Assembly (NCBI RefSeq): GCF_027925445.1
Contig: NZ_AP027149.1
Location: 434,001 to 498,000 of the forward strand
Source: Methylocystis bryophila
Lineage (GTDB): Bacteria; Pseudomonadota; Alphaproteobacteria; Rhizobiales; Beijerinckiaceae
Reading direction: 5' to 3'
Length of the DNA stretch: 64,000 nucleotides
A program made the translations under genes and the position numbers. The notes under the pieces were generated by a model, which saw only the letters and a program-made list of their open reading frames with translations, had not been told where the DNA came from and searched no databases. This document shows, piece after piece, positions 41,761-51,178 of this stretch (its first letter is position 1; each line of letters opens with the position of its first letter).

Positions 41761-42079
41761 TCGTATCCCCCCATCTCGAGTTGTGAAGCGCCGCTCAGGA
41801 GTTTTAGTGCTCGTTCAGCAGAGCCGCCGCAGAGCCCGCGCTCCGCAGACAAGCCTCAAATTCCCGACTTTAACAAGGCCGAGCGGCTCCGCCGCCTGCG
41901 AAACGCAGCACGCTTCGGGGCCGAAGGGAGCTGGCCGCTCCCCGACCAGGAAATTCGCAAAATTGACCGCGATCGGCGAGGGCGACGAGCGACGGCGTCA
42001 CCTCCACGGTCCCAGTTCCGGCGGAGAATGAGCCCGACTGAGAAACCGACGACGCCAAAGGAGCTCGCCCCCACTTTCT
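41761..42079. other. gene-free region, nothing recognised
   Basis: About 320 bases between the glycosyltransferase-like and polymerase-like genes, both on the minus strand. Open frames here are short and lack family resemblance. It presumably holds the promoter of the glycosyltransferase-like gene. Confidence 0.4.
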
Positions 42080-43414
42080 TCACTCATCGTCTTCGATCCA
42101 AGGGTCCCGTGGCTCGGCCGCAAGCGCGCCCAAGTGGGCTCTGATCCCCGCCAGGAACATCGTCAAAACATAGACGGTTCCCCAATAGAAAACGGTGAAG
42201 CCGATAAAAATAGCAACTCCTAAAAGGACGCTCAACGTAAAGCTTAGCCGCCTTTCCTGCCTTGTCAGATTCAGATCCGTATCTTCTATGCCGACCGGCA
42301 CCGAAGATGCGCCGACATAACAAAGAAAAATGAGCACCGAGCCCGGAATGCCATAGAGCATCGACGTCCGTAGCCACACAGAGTCGATTGTTTTTGCGAG
42401 CCCACAGGTGGCCGCCCACTCGTCGGAATCGCCTATTCCGAAAATCGGAGACGCCTTAACGAGGGCGCCGGCGCAGTCCCATTGGAGAAGGCGATACCAA
42501 CCGGTCTGAGCGTCGAACGTCAAATGGCCAATAAGAAACCCCATCGGGTCGCTTGGGATGGTCACAATCAATGTCAAGGCGATCAGGGCGGCAATAGTCG
42601 CTGCAGTCCAGCGGAAAGGAACGTTTCGGGTGATTTTTTCATAAATTACGACGCCGAAACCGATTGAGGCTCCGAGAATTGGGGCCGACGATGCGGCGAG
42701 CACCATTCCGAGCGCGGAGCCGCCGATAGCGTAAAGGCGGGTCATCCCGCGCATCGTGGTCGCCATGAGCAGGCCGTAGAAACACGCCGTCCCCAATAAG
42801 ATCGGGTGCTCCAAAGTGCTTAGCGCGCGAAATAGGAAACCGCGCATGTTATCGTAATCGTCACCTTCGGCAATACCGACATATCCCGTAATCTTTCCGA
42901 TGGTTTCCTTCAAGAAAGCGCGTCTCGAGACCGTATCCAGAATTCCAAGAATGCCCACTGTGGCGATGGCGATGCAAAGAATCCGGACAAGAGCGACGGC
43001 CTGCCCCCTTTCCGAGAGAAACAGCCTCGCCGCCAGGTAGGGAACGCAAAACTCCAGGGCCGCGACACCGCTCGAGACCACCGAATGATCGAACCCGTCG
43101 ATCACGCTCGGCGCGATGAGCATCCAAAGGCCCGTGAGCGGCACCAGCGCATCGGACCAGATGAACCGGTATTTTCCTTGGATCAACAGTTGAATGAAAC
43201 GGAACGGGAGCGCCGGCGCAATGAGCAAGAAAAGGAGCCGGACGACGGTCATGCGGCGTTCGCCGAAGAAAAATGACGCCTCCTCGGGGATGAACATCGT
43301 CACCGCGATGAGAATGAGGACGAATGGCAGCCGAACCGAGGTCGCCCCGTGAGGGGCGGAATCGAGCGGCTCCTCTACCGGAGATCGAAACTCGGAACTC
43401 GGGGCTTCAACCAT
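42080..43414 (-). CDS. O-antigen polymerase/ligase-like membrane protein (Wzy type)
   Basis: 444 residues with about 10-12 membrane helices and a large loop in the second half (residues about 290-360: FDAQTGWYRLLQWDCAGALVKASPIFGIGDSDEW), the general plan of Wzy/WaaL proteins; TGWYRLLQW-like R-x-x-L/W positions and G-I-G near the end of the loop fit. Sequence identity in this family is low by nature, so the assignment rests on topology and on the polysaccharide context. It would polymerise flipped repeat units in the periplasm. Confidence 0.65.
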   Translation of the reverse strand: MVEAPSSEFRSPVEEPLDSAPHGATSVRLPFVLILIAVTMFIPEEASFFFGERRMTVVRLLFLLIAPALPFRFIQLLIQGKYRFIWSDALVPLTGLWMLIAPSVIDGFDHSVVSSGVAALEFCVPYLAARLFLSERGQAVALVRILCIAIATVGILGILDTVSRRAFLKETIGKITGYVGIAEGDDYDNMRGFLFRALSTLEHPILLGTACFYGLLMATTMRGMTRLYAIGGSALGMVLAASSAPILGASIGFGVVIYEKITRNVPFRWTAATIAALIALTLIVTIPSDPMGFLIGHLTFDAQTGWYRLLQWDCAGALVKASPIFGIGDSDEWAATCGLAKTIDSVWLRTSMLYGIPGSVLIFLCYVGASSVPVGIEDTDLNLTRQERRLSFTLSVLLGVAIFIGFTVFYWGTVYVLTMFLAGIRAHLGALAAEPRDPWIEDDE

Positions 43415-44038
43415 GAAGTCGTATCCGGGATCGCGGCGCGGCGCAGATTTGCGGCGTCCTTGTTTCCGCTCGCTCAGTCAGCCCAAAAGTTAGGTTGTGG
43501 CGGCGTCGGCGTCAAATCCAAGGACCGGCGCTCGGGCGACGCCTTCATGCGCCCGTAGCGGCTGATTGGGAATTGTCCAGCTCCCGCATTGTCCTGACGG
43601 CTCCGGGGAACGAACCGTAAAGACTCTTGGTCTAAAAATCGCCGGAATGGTCTCGTTCTCCTTCGCCTCGACCTGCGCAAGCGCGAGCTTGACGCAGTCC
43701 TTCGCGAAAGGCGGGCCAATGGGCGGTCGGTCCGGTGAGGAGACGACCAGCGCGGGCTCAGACCTCGAATGTCGAAACAGCCACTGGCCCTTTACTCGGA
43801 AACATTCCAAGATGCGGTGCTCCGTGAAACAAGAAACCCTTTCGAATCAGAAAACTCCAATAGATTTTGGTTGCCAGCGCGGCGGAATAAGGATATTTTT
43901 CCGACGCATGAAGGCGTCGTAGTCAGGGCGCGCTCTTTGCCCCGATCGATGGAGATCGCCTGATATGACTCGCACGGTGCCGTCTTCCCGTTCGCTCGGG
44001 GTCCCTGAATTGGTATCGCCTTGAGTTGGTTTGCGCCT
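43415..44038. other. gene-free region of about 620 bases, nothing recognised
   Basis: Divergent gap between the polymerase-like and the Wza-like genes. Several open frames of 60-120 codons exist on both strands, none with a ribosome site and family resemblance. G+C is lower than in the surrounding genes. It must carry the promoters of both flanking genes. Confidence 0.45.
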
Positions 44039-45280
44039 ATGAAGCCTGCGCATCTTCTTTGTTGCCTGGCGATTTGCGTTTCAATTGGCCTGAGCGGTTG
44101 CGAAATATTTCCCACCTCCGGTCCCGCAAACCTCGAAATACGCGGCGGGCAGAGGGATCCGGGAAGCCTGCCCTATGGGTTAGTCAAGGTGACGCCGGGA
44201 GTTATTGAGATCCTGGCGAAGGAAACGGTCAAATTGTCGGCGACGTTTGGGGATGAGCGTCCGCCTAAGGAGATTCGTTTCGGCATCGGCGACGTTGTGG
44301 GCGTGACGCTCTTCGAAGCCGGTTCAGGGGGACTCTTCATTCCGTCCGAAGCGGGCGTCCGCCCCGGAAACTTCGTCACTTTCCCCAATCAAAGCGTCGA
44401 CGCCAACGGCTATATAACCATTCCCTATGCGCCGCCGATCCAGACGAAGGGACGAACGCCGCCGGAGGTGCAGCGGTCCATTGTCGAGGCCCTGAAGAAT
44501 CGCGCGATCGAGCCGCAGGTTATCGTCACGCTGGTGGAACAGCGGACCTCGATGATCAGCGTGCTCGGCGACGTGAACAGTCCTGCTCGTTTCCCAGCAA
44601 ACGCCGCCGGAGAGCATCTTCTCGATGCGATCACGCGCGCAGGAGGACCCAAGAGTCAGGGGTTCGACGAATGGGTGACGCTCGAGCGGGCGGGACGGCG
44701 CGCCACGGTTCCCTTTGGCGCGGTCGTTTATGAACCGGCCAACAACATCTATGTCCATCCCAACGACACCATATACATTTACCGCGAGCCGCAGACCTTC
44801 CTCGCGTTCGGCGCGCTCGGCTTCGGCGGCCAAGACAGCGGCGCCCAGAAGCCCTTCGACGCCTGGCACATAACGCTTGCCGAAGCGGTTGCGAAATCGG
44901 GAGGGCTCAAGAACGATCTGGCCGATCCTGGCGCCGTGTTCCTATACAGGGGCGAGACGCGCCGGGTGGCGGAAATGCTCGGCGTCGACTGTGCGGCGTT
45001 TGATGGCCCGATCATCCCCGTTGTTTATCTTGTTAACTTCCGTGATCCCGCGGGCTTTTTCTTCGCAAAGGAATTTGCGATGCGAAACAAGGACGTCATT
45101 TACGTTTCCAACTCGTTGTCGGTCGAGACCGCCAAGGCCATGACCTATTTTAGATTGGTTGTGGGGACAGTGAATGACCCGATCGTCGCCGCGCAAAATG
45201 CGCTCATCATTAAGAATCTCCTCAACACGACGACGAGCACCGTCGCAGCCGTGGCGGGCGGCGCATCCGCGTCGCCTTAG
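44039..45280 (+). CDS. polysaccharide export lipoprotein (Wza/GumB type)
   Basis: 413 residues from ATG 44039; a TTG at 44021 is the alternative. A lipoprotein signal peptide ends at the lipobox LSGC. The Poly_export domain follows (IRFGIGDVVGVTLFEAGSGG; VDANGYITIPYAPPIQTKGRTPPEVQRSI) and SLBB-like repeats (MISVLGDVNSPARFPANAAGEHLLDAITRAGG). Outer-membrane export channel of Wzy-type polysaccharide systems. It is 419 codons in the longer form, close to Wza. Companion of the chain-length regulator at 51550. Confidence 0.87.
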   Translation: MKPAHLLCCLAICVSIGLSGCEIFPTSGPANLEIRGGQRDPGSLPYGLVKVTPGVIEILAKETVKLSATFGDERPPKEIRFGIGDVVGVTLFEAGSGGLFIPSEAGVRPGNFVTFPNQSVDANGYITIPYAPPIQTKGRTPPEVQRSIVEALKNRAIEPQVIVTLVEQRTSMISVLGDVNSPARFPANAAGEHLLDAITRAGGPKSQGFDEWVTLERAGRRATVPFGAVVYEPANNIYVHPNDTIYIYREPQTFLAFGALGFGGQDSGAQKPFDAWHITLAEAVAKSGGLKNDLADPGAVFLYRGETRRVAEMLGVDCAAFDGPIIPVVYLVNFRDPAGFFFAKEFAMRNKDVIYVSNSLSVETAKAMTYFRLVVGTVNDPIVAAQNALIIKNLLNTTTSTVAAVAGGASASP

Positions 45281-45605
45281 ATCACGCTGAGTTCGGTCCG
45301 AATCGCCCGAACGCAGAAAACATGGTGGTATTGGAGCAAAGGGCGCATTGCCACAGCGCGGCGGCGCGACGACGAACGATCGTGTTGCTCTTGATCTCAT
45401 ACTTCGTTTAAGTTACCAAACGGGAAGCAAGTCGAGCAAAATGCGCAAATTTTGGCGCTGGGTTGTCGTTCATGGCTTCAAAGCTCGAGTCCTTGCGTTT
45501 CGCCATTATCGTGAAACTCTTTGAGGACGAGGCCAGACATCGACCCTTCGCTGCGTCGCAAGAGAGTCTATATTCCGGATAGCGTTGGCGATTGTGTGAG
45601 ACTGT
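45281..45605. other. gene-free region, nothing recognised
   Basis: About 325 bases between the exporter and AMP-ligase genes on the same strand. Only a 27-codon frame (45440) is present; it has no ribosome site. No hairpin with a T run was seen. Confidence 0.4.
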
Positions 45606-46997
45606 ATGGAAGACCATCACGACTCAAATCCACCGGCGCTGCGAGACATGGTTTCTCGCGCGGCTTTCGGGACACAGGCGTCCCTGCGGGGACCGAAGGC
45701 CGCCGTGAGCTTCGCTGAAGCGGCCCAGATGACGCTATTCTCGGGGCGGGTGACGGACCTCGAGGACCGATGCGTCCTGATCGCCGCAAAGGATCAACTC
45801 AATGCGGGGCTGGCGCTCATTGAGCTCGACGGCTTTGCGTCCCGCATTGTGATCTGCCCGCCGGACTTTAGCGCCGATCAATTGGCCTCGGTCATCTCTT
45901 CGGCGGAGGTCGACGCCATTCTCTGCGATGAGGAGACCAGCGACGTCCCGGCTGGCACGCCGGTCTACCGTCTCGGCGTTCCCAGCCTGTCCGAGAGCCG
46001 GCCACAGCGGCGCGGAACGACAGAATGGGTGATGCCGACCTCGGGCACGACAGGCGCCCCCAAGCTCGTCGCCCATAGTCTCGCGCGTCTGCTCGGCGCC
46101 ATTCGCAAAGGGCCGTCCACCGGCGAGCAGCCCGTATGGACAACCTTTTATGATATTCGGCGCTACGGCGGCCTTCAGATGTTTTTGCGCGCGGCGACCA
46201 GTGGCGCGACATTGGTTCTCTCCGATTCGGGCGACACCCTGGAAGCGCATGTCGGGCGTTGTCTGGCCGCGGGGGTGACGCATATTGCCGGTACTCCCTC
46301 CCATTGGCGGCGGCTGCTGATGAGCCCCTTCGTCGCTTCACTGCAGCCAAAATATGTGCGCCTGTCGGGCGAAATCGCCGACCGGGCCGTTTTGCAACGG
46401 CTTCAGGCCGCCTATCCCCACGCGCAAATCGTGCACGCCTACGCCTCGACCGAAGCGGGCGTCGTGTTTGAAGTGCACGACGTCATGGAGGGCTTTCCCC
46501 GCGAATTCCTCGGCGAGCGGGACGGCGTGGAACTGCGGGTCGTCGACGGCGTCATCCGCGTTCGTTCATCACGCAGCGCCATCGACTATATTGGTGCGGA
46601 TGATCGCTGCTTGCGCGACGAGGAAGGATTTATCGATACGGACGACGCCGTCGAACTGCGCGCGGACCGCTTCCACTTCTTGGGGCGTCGCACGGGAGTG
46701 GTCAACATCGGCGGATTGAAAGTGCATCCTGAAGAAGTCGAGAGCGTGATCAACATGCACCCGCAAGTGCATATGTCGCTCGTCAAGGCGCGCAAAAATC
46801 CGATCATCGGCGATATCATCGTCGCCGAGGTGGTCTTGAAGGGCGACGCGCGAGAGAACGAAAATCATGACCTGCGAGACGAGATCCTCTCGATTTGCCG
46901 AGATCGACTCGACCGCCACAAGGTTCCCGCGGTCTTAAAATTCGTCGCATCTCTCAATGTAGTTCCGAGCGGAAAGTTGGAGCGTCGCAGTGCGTAA
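45606..46997 (+). CDS. AMP-forming acyl/aryl ligase (ANL family)
   Basis: 463 residues; complete but shorter than usual acyl-CoA synthetases (about 520-560), with a reduced N-terminal part. P-loop PTSGTTGAPKLVAHSL, VHAYASTEAGVVFEVHD, the hinge FHFLGRRTGVVNIGGLKVHPEEVE and the catalytic Lys in VPSGKLERRSA. It should activate a carboxylic acid as the adenylate and transfer it to CoA or a carrier protein. The last eight bases overlap an SDR gene. In this locus it may supply an acyl or amino-acyl decoration for the polysaccharide, but that is a guess. Confidence 0.82.
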   Translation: MEDHHDSNPPALRDMVSRAAFGTQASLRGPKAAVSFAEAAQMTLFSGRVTDLEDRCVLIAAKDQLNAGLALIELDGFASRIVICPPDFSADQLASVISSAEVDAILCDEETSDVPAGTPVYRLGVPSLSESRPQRRGTTEWVMPTSGTTGAPKLVAHSLARLLGAIRKGPSTGEQPVWTTFYDIRRYGGLQMFLRAATSGATLVLSDSGDTLEAHVGRCLAAGVTHIAGTPSHWRRLLMSPFVASLQPKYVRLSGEIADRAVLQRLQAAYPHAQIVHAYASTEAGVVFEVHDVMEGFPREFLGERDGVELRVVDGVIRVRSSRSAIDYIGADDRCLRDEEGFIDTDDAVELRADRFHFLGRRTGVVNIGGLKVHPEEVESVINMHPQVHMSLVKARKNPIIGDIIVAEVVLKGDARENENHDLRDEILSICRDRLDRHKVPAVLKFVASLNVVPSGKLERRSA

Positions 46998-47715
46998 CGT
47001 GATCGTTTCGGGAGGGAGCAGAGGCATCGGGCTGGCTATCGGCAGGCGGCTCGCGCAAGATGGCTATCGTGTCATCGCCATTGCGCGACGCGAGAGCGAG
47101 GAGCTGCGTGCGGAGATCCAACGCCTTGAGGGATCGCTCGCTTTCGTGCCCTTCGATTTTAACGACGTGCACGAAGTTCCAGCGCTGGTCATTCGTTTGA
47201 AGAAGGAGTTCGGCCCCCCTTACGGGCTGGTGAACAATGCGGCCCTAGGCACGGAAGGCGCTCTCGGGGTCATGCACAACGCGCAGATCGAGGAGCTGAC
47301 GCGCGTAAACATGCTGGCGCCGATCCTGCTCACGAAATATGTGGCGCGCAATATTATGGCGGCGGGGGTCGGCGGACGTATCGTCAATATCGCCTCGATC
47401 ATCGCTTCGACCGGCTACAGCGGTCTCTCGGTCTATGGCGCCACAAAGGCTGCGATGGTCGGTTTTACAAAATCACTGGCTCGCGAAGTGGGGAGGACCG
47501 GAATAACCGTCAACGCCGTCGCTCCGGGCTTCATCGCCACGGAAATGACGTCCATGCTCAACGCGGACGAAAAAGCGAAAATTGCTCGCCGCGCCGCGCT
47601 CAATCGCCTTGCGGAGGTCGATGACGTGGCGAACGCGGTCGGCTTCTTGTTTTCGGACAAGGCCAGTAATATCACCGGGACAACGATAACCGTGGACGCA
47701 GGCGCGACCGCGTAA
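46990..47715 (+). CDS. short-chain dehydrogenase/reductase, FabG-like
   Basis: 241 residues from GTG 46990, overlapping the AMP-ligase gene by eight bases. Classical SDR: SGGSRGIGLAIGRRL, LVNNAALG, catalytic Ser in IVNIASIIAS and YGATKAAMVG (Y-x3-K), VNAVAPGFIATEM. It resembles 3-oxoacyl-ACP reductases. Pairing with the ligase suggests that it reduces a ketone on the same activated substrate. The pathway is unknown. Confidence 0.85.
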   Translation: MRNVIVSGGSRGIGLAIGRRLAQDGYRVIAIARRESEELRAEIQRLEGSLAFVPFDFNDVHEVPALVIRLKKEFGPPYGLVNNAALGTEGALGVMHNAQIEELTRVNMLAPILLTKYVARNIMAAGVGGRIVNIASIIASTGYSGLSVYGATKAAMVGFTKSLAREVGRTGITVNAVAPGFIATEMTSMLNADEKAKIARRAALNRLAEVDDVANAVGFLFSDKASNITGTTITVDAGATA

Positions 47716-47827
47716 CTTGAGCTTCTTGCATATTTGGTTGCGCGCGCGGATGGCCGCCGTTTCAAAGGTCACGACGGCGCCAGGCTGCGCCGCGTCGTCT
47801 GGACTGGTCGCAGTATCCTTAGAGACA

Positions 47828-47843
47828 CACTATCCTTATAGTG
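47828..47843. promoter_or_regulatory. perfect hairpin upstream of metY
   Basis: CACTAT-CCTT-ATAGTG, 127 bases before the metY start in a 254-base gap. It is not followed by a T run; an operator or leader hairpin for the methionine operon is plausible. The SAM-II riboswitch core common before alphaproteobacterial methionine genes was looked for and not seen. Confidence 0.3.
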
Positions 47844-47969
47844 GAGGTCGGCGCCGTTCGCGCTTTTGGAGCCCGGCTCGAGCGGCAGGAAGGAACTCAG
47901 GCTTATAGGGTTCTACGACTCCAAGCGCGGCGACCGGCTTCCGGACAAAATTCTTGTAAGGAGAAATCC

Positions 47970-49286
47970 ATGCGCGCCGAAACCATCGCCATACACGGAG
48001 GATTCGACGGGGATCCCGCGACAAAAGCCATCGCAGTGCCGATTTATCAGACGGTGGCCTATGAATTCGATAGCGCGGATCACGGCGCCGCGCTCTTCAA
48101 CTTGGAAGCTGAAGGCTATCGGTACAGCCGCATCGCAAATCCAACGACATCCGTATTGGAACGGCGGATTGCGGCCCTTGAAGGCGGCGTTGGCGCCTTA
48201 TGCGTCGCATCGGGCCAGGCGGCGCTGCATTACGCCTTCGCCAACCTCGCCGATGCCGGAGGCAACATCGTTTCCACGCCGACACTCTACGGCACGACGC
48301 ATACCCTGCTCCAGCACGTGCTGCCGCGGCAAGGCGTCACGGCCCGCTTCGCGCCGACCGACGCGCCGCAGGACATAGCCGAAGCGATCGACGAAAACAC
48401 GCGCGCCGTATTTTGTGAGAGCGTCGGCAATCCCGCGGGCAATATTTGCGACATCGCCGCTTTCGCTGAGAGCGCCCATGCGCGCGGGATTCCGCTGATC
48501 GTCGACAATACGGTTCCCACCCCAATATTGTTGCGGCCCATCGAGCACGGCGCGGATATCGTTGTCCACTCGTTGACGAAATTCATCGGCGGCCACGGAA
48601 CCACTTTGGGCGGCGCGATCGTCGACAGCGGGCGCTTCCCCTGGGCGAAGCACCCCACGCGCTTCCCCATGTTCAACGAACCGGACGAGTCCTACCACGG
48701 CCTCGTCTACGTCGAACGTTTTGGCGATTCCGCCTACCTGGAGCGGGCTCGCAGCGTCTATCTGCGCACAACCGGGGCCGTGATGGCGCCGTTCTCCGCA
48801 TTTTTGCTGCTGCAGGGTCTTGAAACTTTGGCTCTTCGAGTCGAACGCCACGTCGAAAACGCGCGCAAGGTCGCCGAGTTCCTCCATCAAGATCGACGCA
48901 TCGCATGGGTCAATTATGCTGGTTTTCCCGACAACGCCTATTATGATCGCGTGAAGAAATATCTTGGAGGCCGCGCGCCCTCAGTCCTCACATTTGGCGT
49001 AGAAGGAGGGTTTGAGCGCACGAAGACCTTTTATGATTCGTTGAAGCTCCTCAAGCGCCTCGTCAATATCGGCGACGCCAAATCGCTCGCGACGCATCCG
49101 GCTTCGACCACGCATCGCCAAATGTCGCTCGAAGGGCTGAAGAGGGCGGGGGTTTCTCCCGATCTGATACGGCTTAGCGTCGGACTCGAGCATTACGAGG
49201 ACATCATCGAGGATTTGGATCAGGCTCTCTCCGTGAGCGCGCCGGCGGGACAGGAAGGCGGCCCAGAAAGCGCGGCTGCGAAATGA
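47970..49286 (+). CDS. metY: O-acetyl/O-succinylhomoserine sulfhydrylase
   Basis: 438 residues from ATG 47970 (AAGGAG six to seven bases upstream); the longer frame from 47841 is rejected. Cys/Met-metabolism PLP family: YRYSRIANPTTSVLERRIAALEGG, VASGQAALHYA, LIVDNTVPTPILLRPIEHGADIVVHS, PLP lysine in SLTKFIGGHG and FGVEGGFERTK. It makes homocysteine from an activated homoserine and sulfide. The stop overlaps the start of a homoserine acyltransferase-like gene (ATGA). Confidence 0.92.
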   Translation: MRAETIAIHGGFDGDPATKAIAVPIYQTVAYEFDSADHGAALFNLEAEGYRYSRIANPTTSVLERRIAALEGGVGALCVASGQAALHYAFANLADAGGNIVSTPTLYGTTHTLLQHVLPRQGVTARFAPTDAPQDIAEAIDENTRAVFCESVGNPAGNICDIAAFAESAHARGIPLIVDNTVPTPILLRPIEHGADIVVHSLTKFIGGHGTTLGGAIVDSGRFPWAKHPTRFPMFNEPDESYHGLVYVERFGDSAYLERARSVYLRTTGAVMAPFSAFLLLQGLETLALRVERHVENARKVAEFLHQDRRIAWVNYAGFPDNAYYDRVKKYLGGRAPSVLTFGVEGGFERTKTFYDSLKLLKRLVNIGDAKSLATHPASTTHRQMSLEGLKRAGVSPDLIRLSVGLEHYEDIIEDLDQALSVSAPAGQEGGPESAAAK

Positions 49287-50269
49287 GCTCCCCGGCCGTC
49301 GTAGAAGCCGTTGGCGGCGCGACAGTCGAAATCGCGCTGGTGAACAACATGCCCGAGAATGCGGCCGAGGCGACTGTGGGCCAGTTCGAGACCTTGCTTC
49401 GCCGCGCGGCGGGGCAAGGCATTACGTATCAATTGACCTGCTACGCCTTACCGCAGAGCGACGTCGCGCGGGGTTCGGCCTCGAGCACGCATGAAGAGAT
49501 CGAGGCGCTCTATGCGCGCGGCGCCGATGCGCTCATCGTGACGGGAGCCGAACCGCGCGCTGAAAGATTGGCGGACGAGCCGTTTTGGGCGGATTTCTCG
49601 CGGCTCGTTCTTTGGGCCCGCACGCATACGCTGGGGAGCCTCTGGTCCTGCCTTGCGGCGCATGGAGCCGTGGAGCTCCTCGACGGTGTTTCGCGGCGAA
49701 GGCAAGATCAAAAAATCAGCGGCGTTTTCGCCTGCAGCGCGACGCCGGACGATTGGGCGACGCAGGGCGCTCCTGAGGAAATTCTCGTCCCTCACTCACG
49801 ATACAATAGTCTTTCTCGGGAGGATTTGGCGGCCAATGGTTATGTTATTTCCTCATGGTCGCCAAGCGTAGGAGTCGACAGTTTTTGGCGTCGGGAACCG
49901 AGCCTTTTTCTCTTCACCCAAGGACACCCTGAATACACCGCAAACACGTTGGCAAGCGAGTTCAGACGCGATGCTTTGCGTTTTCTCAAAGGAACGAGCG
50001 CGGCTTTCCCTAAGTTGCCGGATAATTACTTTTCGGGGGCCGCCCAAGAGGAAATCGCTTTGTTAAGATCTAGCCCGGAAGTGCTCGATCCTTTCAGCTT
50101 TCTCGAGAGGTTCGACAGGATCCTCGAACAGAATCCGCCGACGGCCAACTGGTTCAACGACGCAGAGCGTCTTTATGGCAATTGGCTGCGCCTGATCGTG
50201 GCCGAACGAAACGAAGAGCCTATCGGGACCATGGCCCGAAAAGCTGCTTTCTCTCGATGTAAGACGTAA
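49283..50269 (+). CDS. metA: MetA-like homoserine O-acyltransferase
   Basis: 328 residues, divergent MetA family. Catalytic Cys in LGSLWSCLAAHGAVELLDG, the VPHSRYNSL block, and the His-x-Glu of QGHPEYTANTLASEFRRD. The usual MetA N-terminus is absent and the first block reads VEIALVNNMPENAAEATVGQFETLL. It should acylate homoserine (succinyl or acetyl donor) to feed the sulfhydrylase encoded just upstream, to which it is translationally coupled. Donor specificity cannot be read from the sequence by eye. Confidence 0.83.
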   Translation: MSSPAVVEAVGGATVEIALVNNMPENAAEATVGQFETLLRRAAGQGITYQLTCYALPQSDVARGSASSTHEEIEALYARGADALIVTGAEPRAERLADEPFWADFSRLVLWARTHTLGSLWSCLAAHGAVELLDGVSRRRQDQKISGVFACSATPDDWATQGAPEEILVPHSRYNSLSREDLAANGYVISSWSPSVGVDSFWRREPSLFLFTQGHPEYTANTLASEFRRDALRFLKGTSAAFPKLPDNYFSGAAQEEIALLRSSPEVLDPFSFLERFDRILEQNPPTANWFNDAERLYGNWLRLIVAERNEEPIGTMARKAAFSRCKT

Positions 50270-50284
50270 AGGGCAAGGATTGCG

Positions 50285-51178
50285 ATGAACGCCGTCAACA
50301 CGACTCCTTCAGCGCCAACGCGAACCTGGAGCTTCTTCGAGGGGGCTTGGCGCGAAGGCAACCAACCGATCCTCGGGGTGCGCAGTCATGGGGCTTGGCT
50401 CGGCTCCGTCGTGTTCGACGGCGCGCGCGCTTTTGAGGGAGTCACACCAGATCTGGACAAGCATTTGGCGCGCGTAAATTGGTCAGCGGCCAATATGTCG
50501 CTCGACCCGGTGGTGACGCTGGAGCGTTGGAGAGAACTCGTTGCGGAAGGTCTTTCCCGATTCGCGCCCGACGCGCAGCTTTACATTCGCCCCATGTATT
50601 GGGCGGAGCAAGGCTATGGAGGCGGCGTGCGATTCGATCCCGCCTCGACCAATTGGTGCCTGTCGATCTATGAGGCGCCGATGCCCGCGCCGCGCGGCGG
50701 CGCTGTAACTCTGTCGCCTTTTCGCAGGCCCACGCTTGAAATGGCGCCGGTCAACGCCAAAGCGAGCTGCCATTACGCCAATGGCGCACGCGCGCTGATC
50801 GAGGCGGCCGGCCGCGGCTTCGACAACTGCCTCATGCTCGACGCCCTCGGCAATGTCGCGGAATTCGCCAATTCCAACGCGTTCATGGCCAAGGACGGCG
50901 TCGTGTTCACGCCGGCGCCAAACGGGACGTTTCTGGACGGCGTGACGCGCCAACGCGTCATCGGCTTGTTGCGCGCCGCTGGCGTTACGGTCGTGGAGAC
51001 GTTACTGAGCTACCGCGACTTTGCGACCGCGGACGAGATATTCTCGACCGGCAATTTTCAGAAAGTCGCGCCGATGACTCGCATAGACGAGCGCGCCTTG
51101 CAGGCTGGACCGCTTTATCAGACAGCGCGAGCGCTTTACTGGCGCTTTGCGCATGACCCGGAATCGGCGCCCCGATGA
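50285..51178 (+). CDS. ilvE: class IV aminotransferase, branched-chain type
   Basis: 297 residues of the class IV (D-alanine/branched-chain) PLP family: GSVVFDGARAFEGVTPDLDKHLARV, LYIRPMYWAEQGYGG, the PLP lysine in PVNAKASCHYANGARA, DALGNVAEFANSNAF and GVTRQRVIGLLRAAGV. Such enzymes transaminate branched-chain amino acids; several also close the methionine salvage cycle or make keto-acids for secondary products. It follows the MetA-like gene by 15 bases and is in the same operon, which is not the usual place for ilvE. Confidence 0.85.
   Translation: MNAVNTTPSAPTRTWSFFEGAWREGNQPILGVRSHGAWLGSVVFDGARAFEGVTPDLDKHLARVNWSAANMSLDPVVTLERWRELVAEGLSRFAPDAQLYIRPMYWAEQGYGGGVRFDPASTNWCLSIYEAPMPAPRGGAVTLSPFRRPTLEMAPVNAKASCHYANGARALIEAAGRGFDNCLMLDALGNVAEFANSNAFMAKDGVVFTPAPNGTFLDGVTRQRVIGLLRAAGVTVVETLLSYRDFATADEIFSTGNFQKVAPMTRIDERALQAGPLYQTARALYWRFAHDPESAPR

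Noticed and set aside
43490..43922. Open frames of about 80-120 codons on both strands in the 620-base gap before the Wza-like gene
   Set aside because: No ribosome sites, no family resemblance, frames overlap each other on both strands.
47716..47969. Possible SAM-II riboswitch before metY
   Set aside because: The conserved pseudoknot core with a GCTAAA-type element could not be found in the leader.
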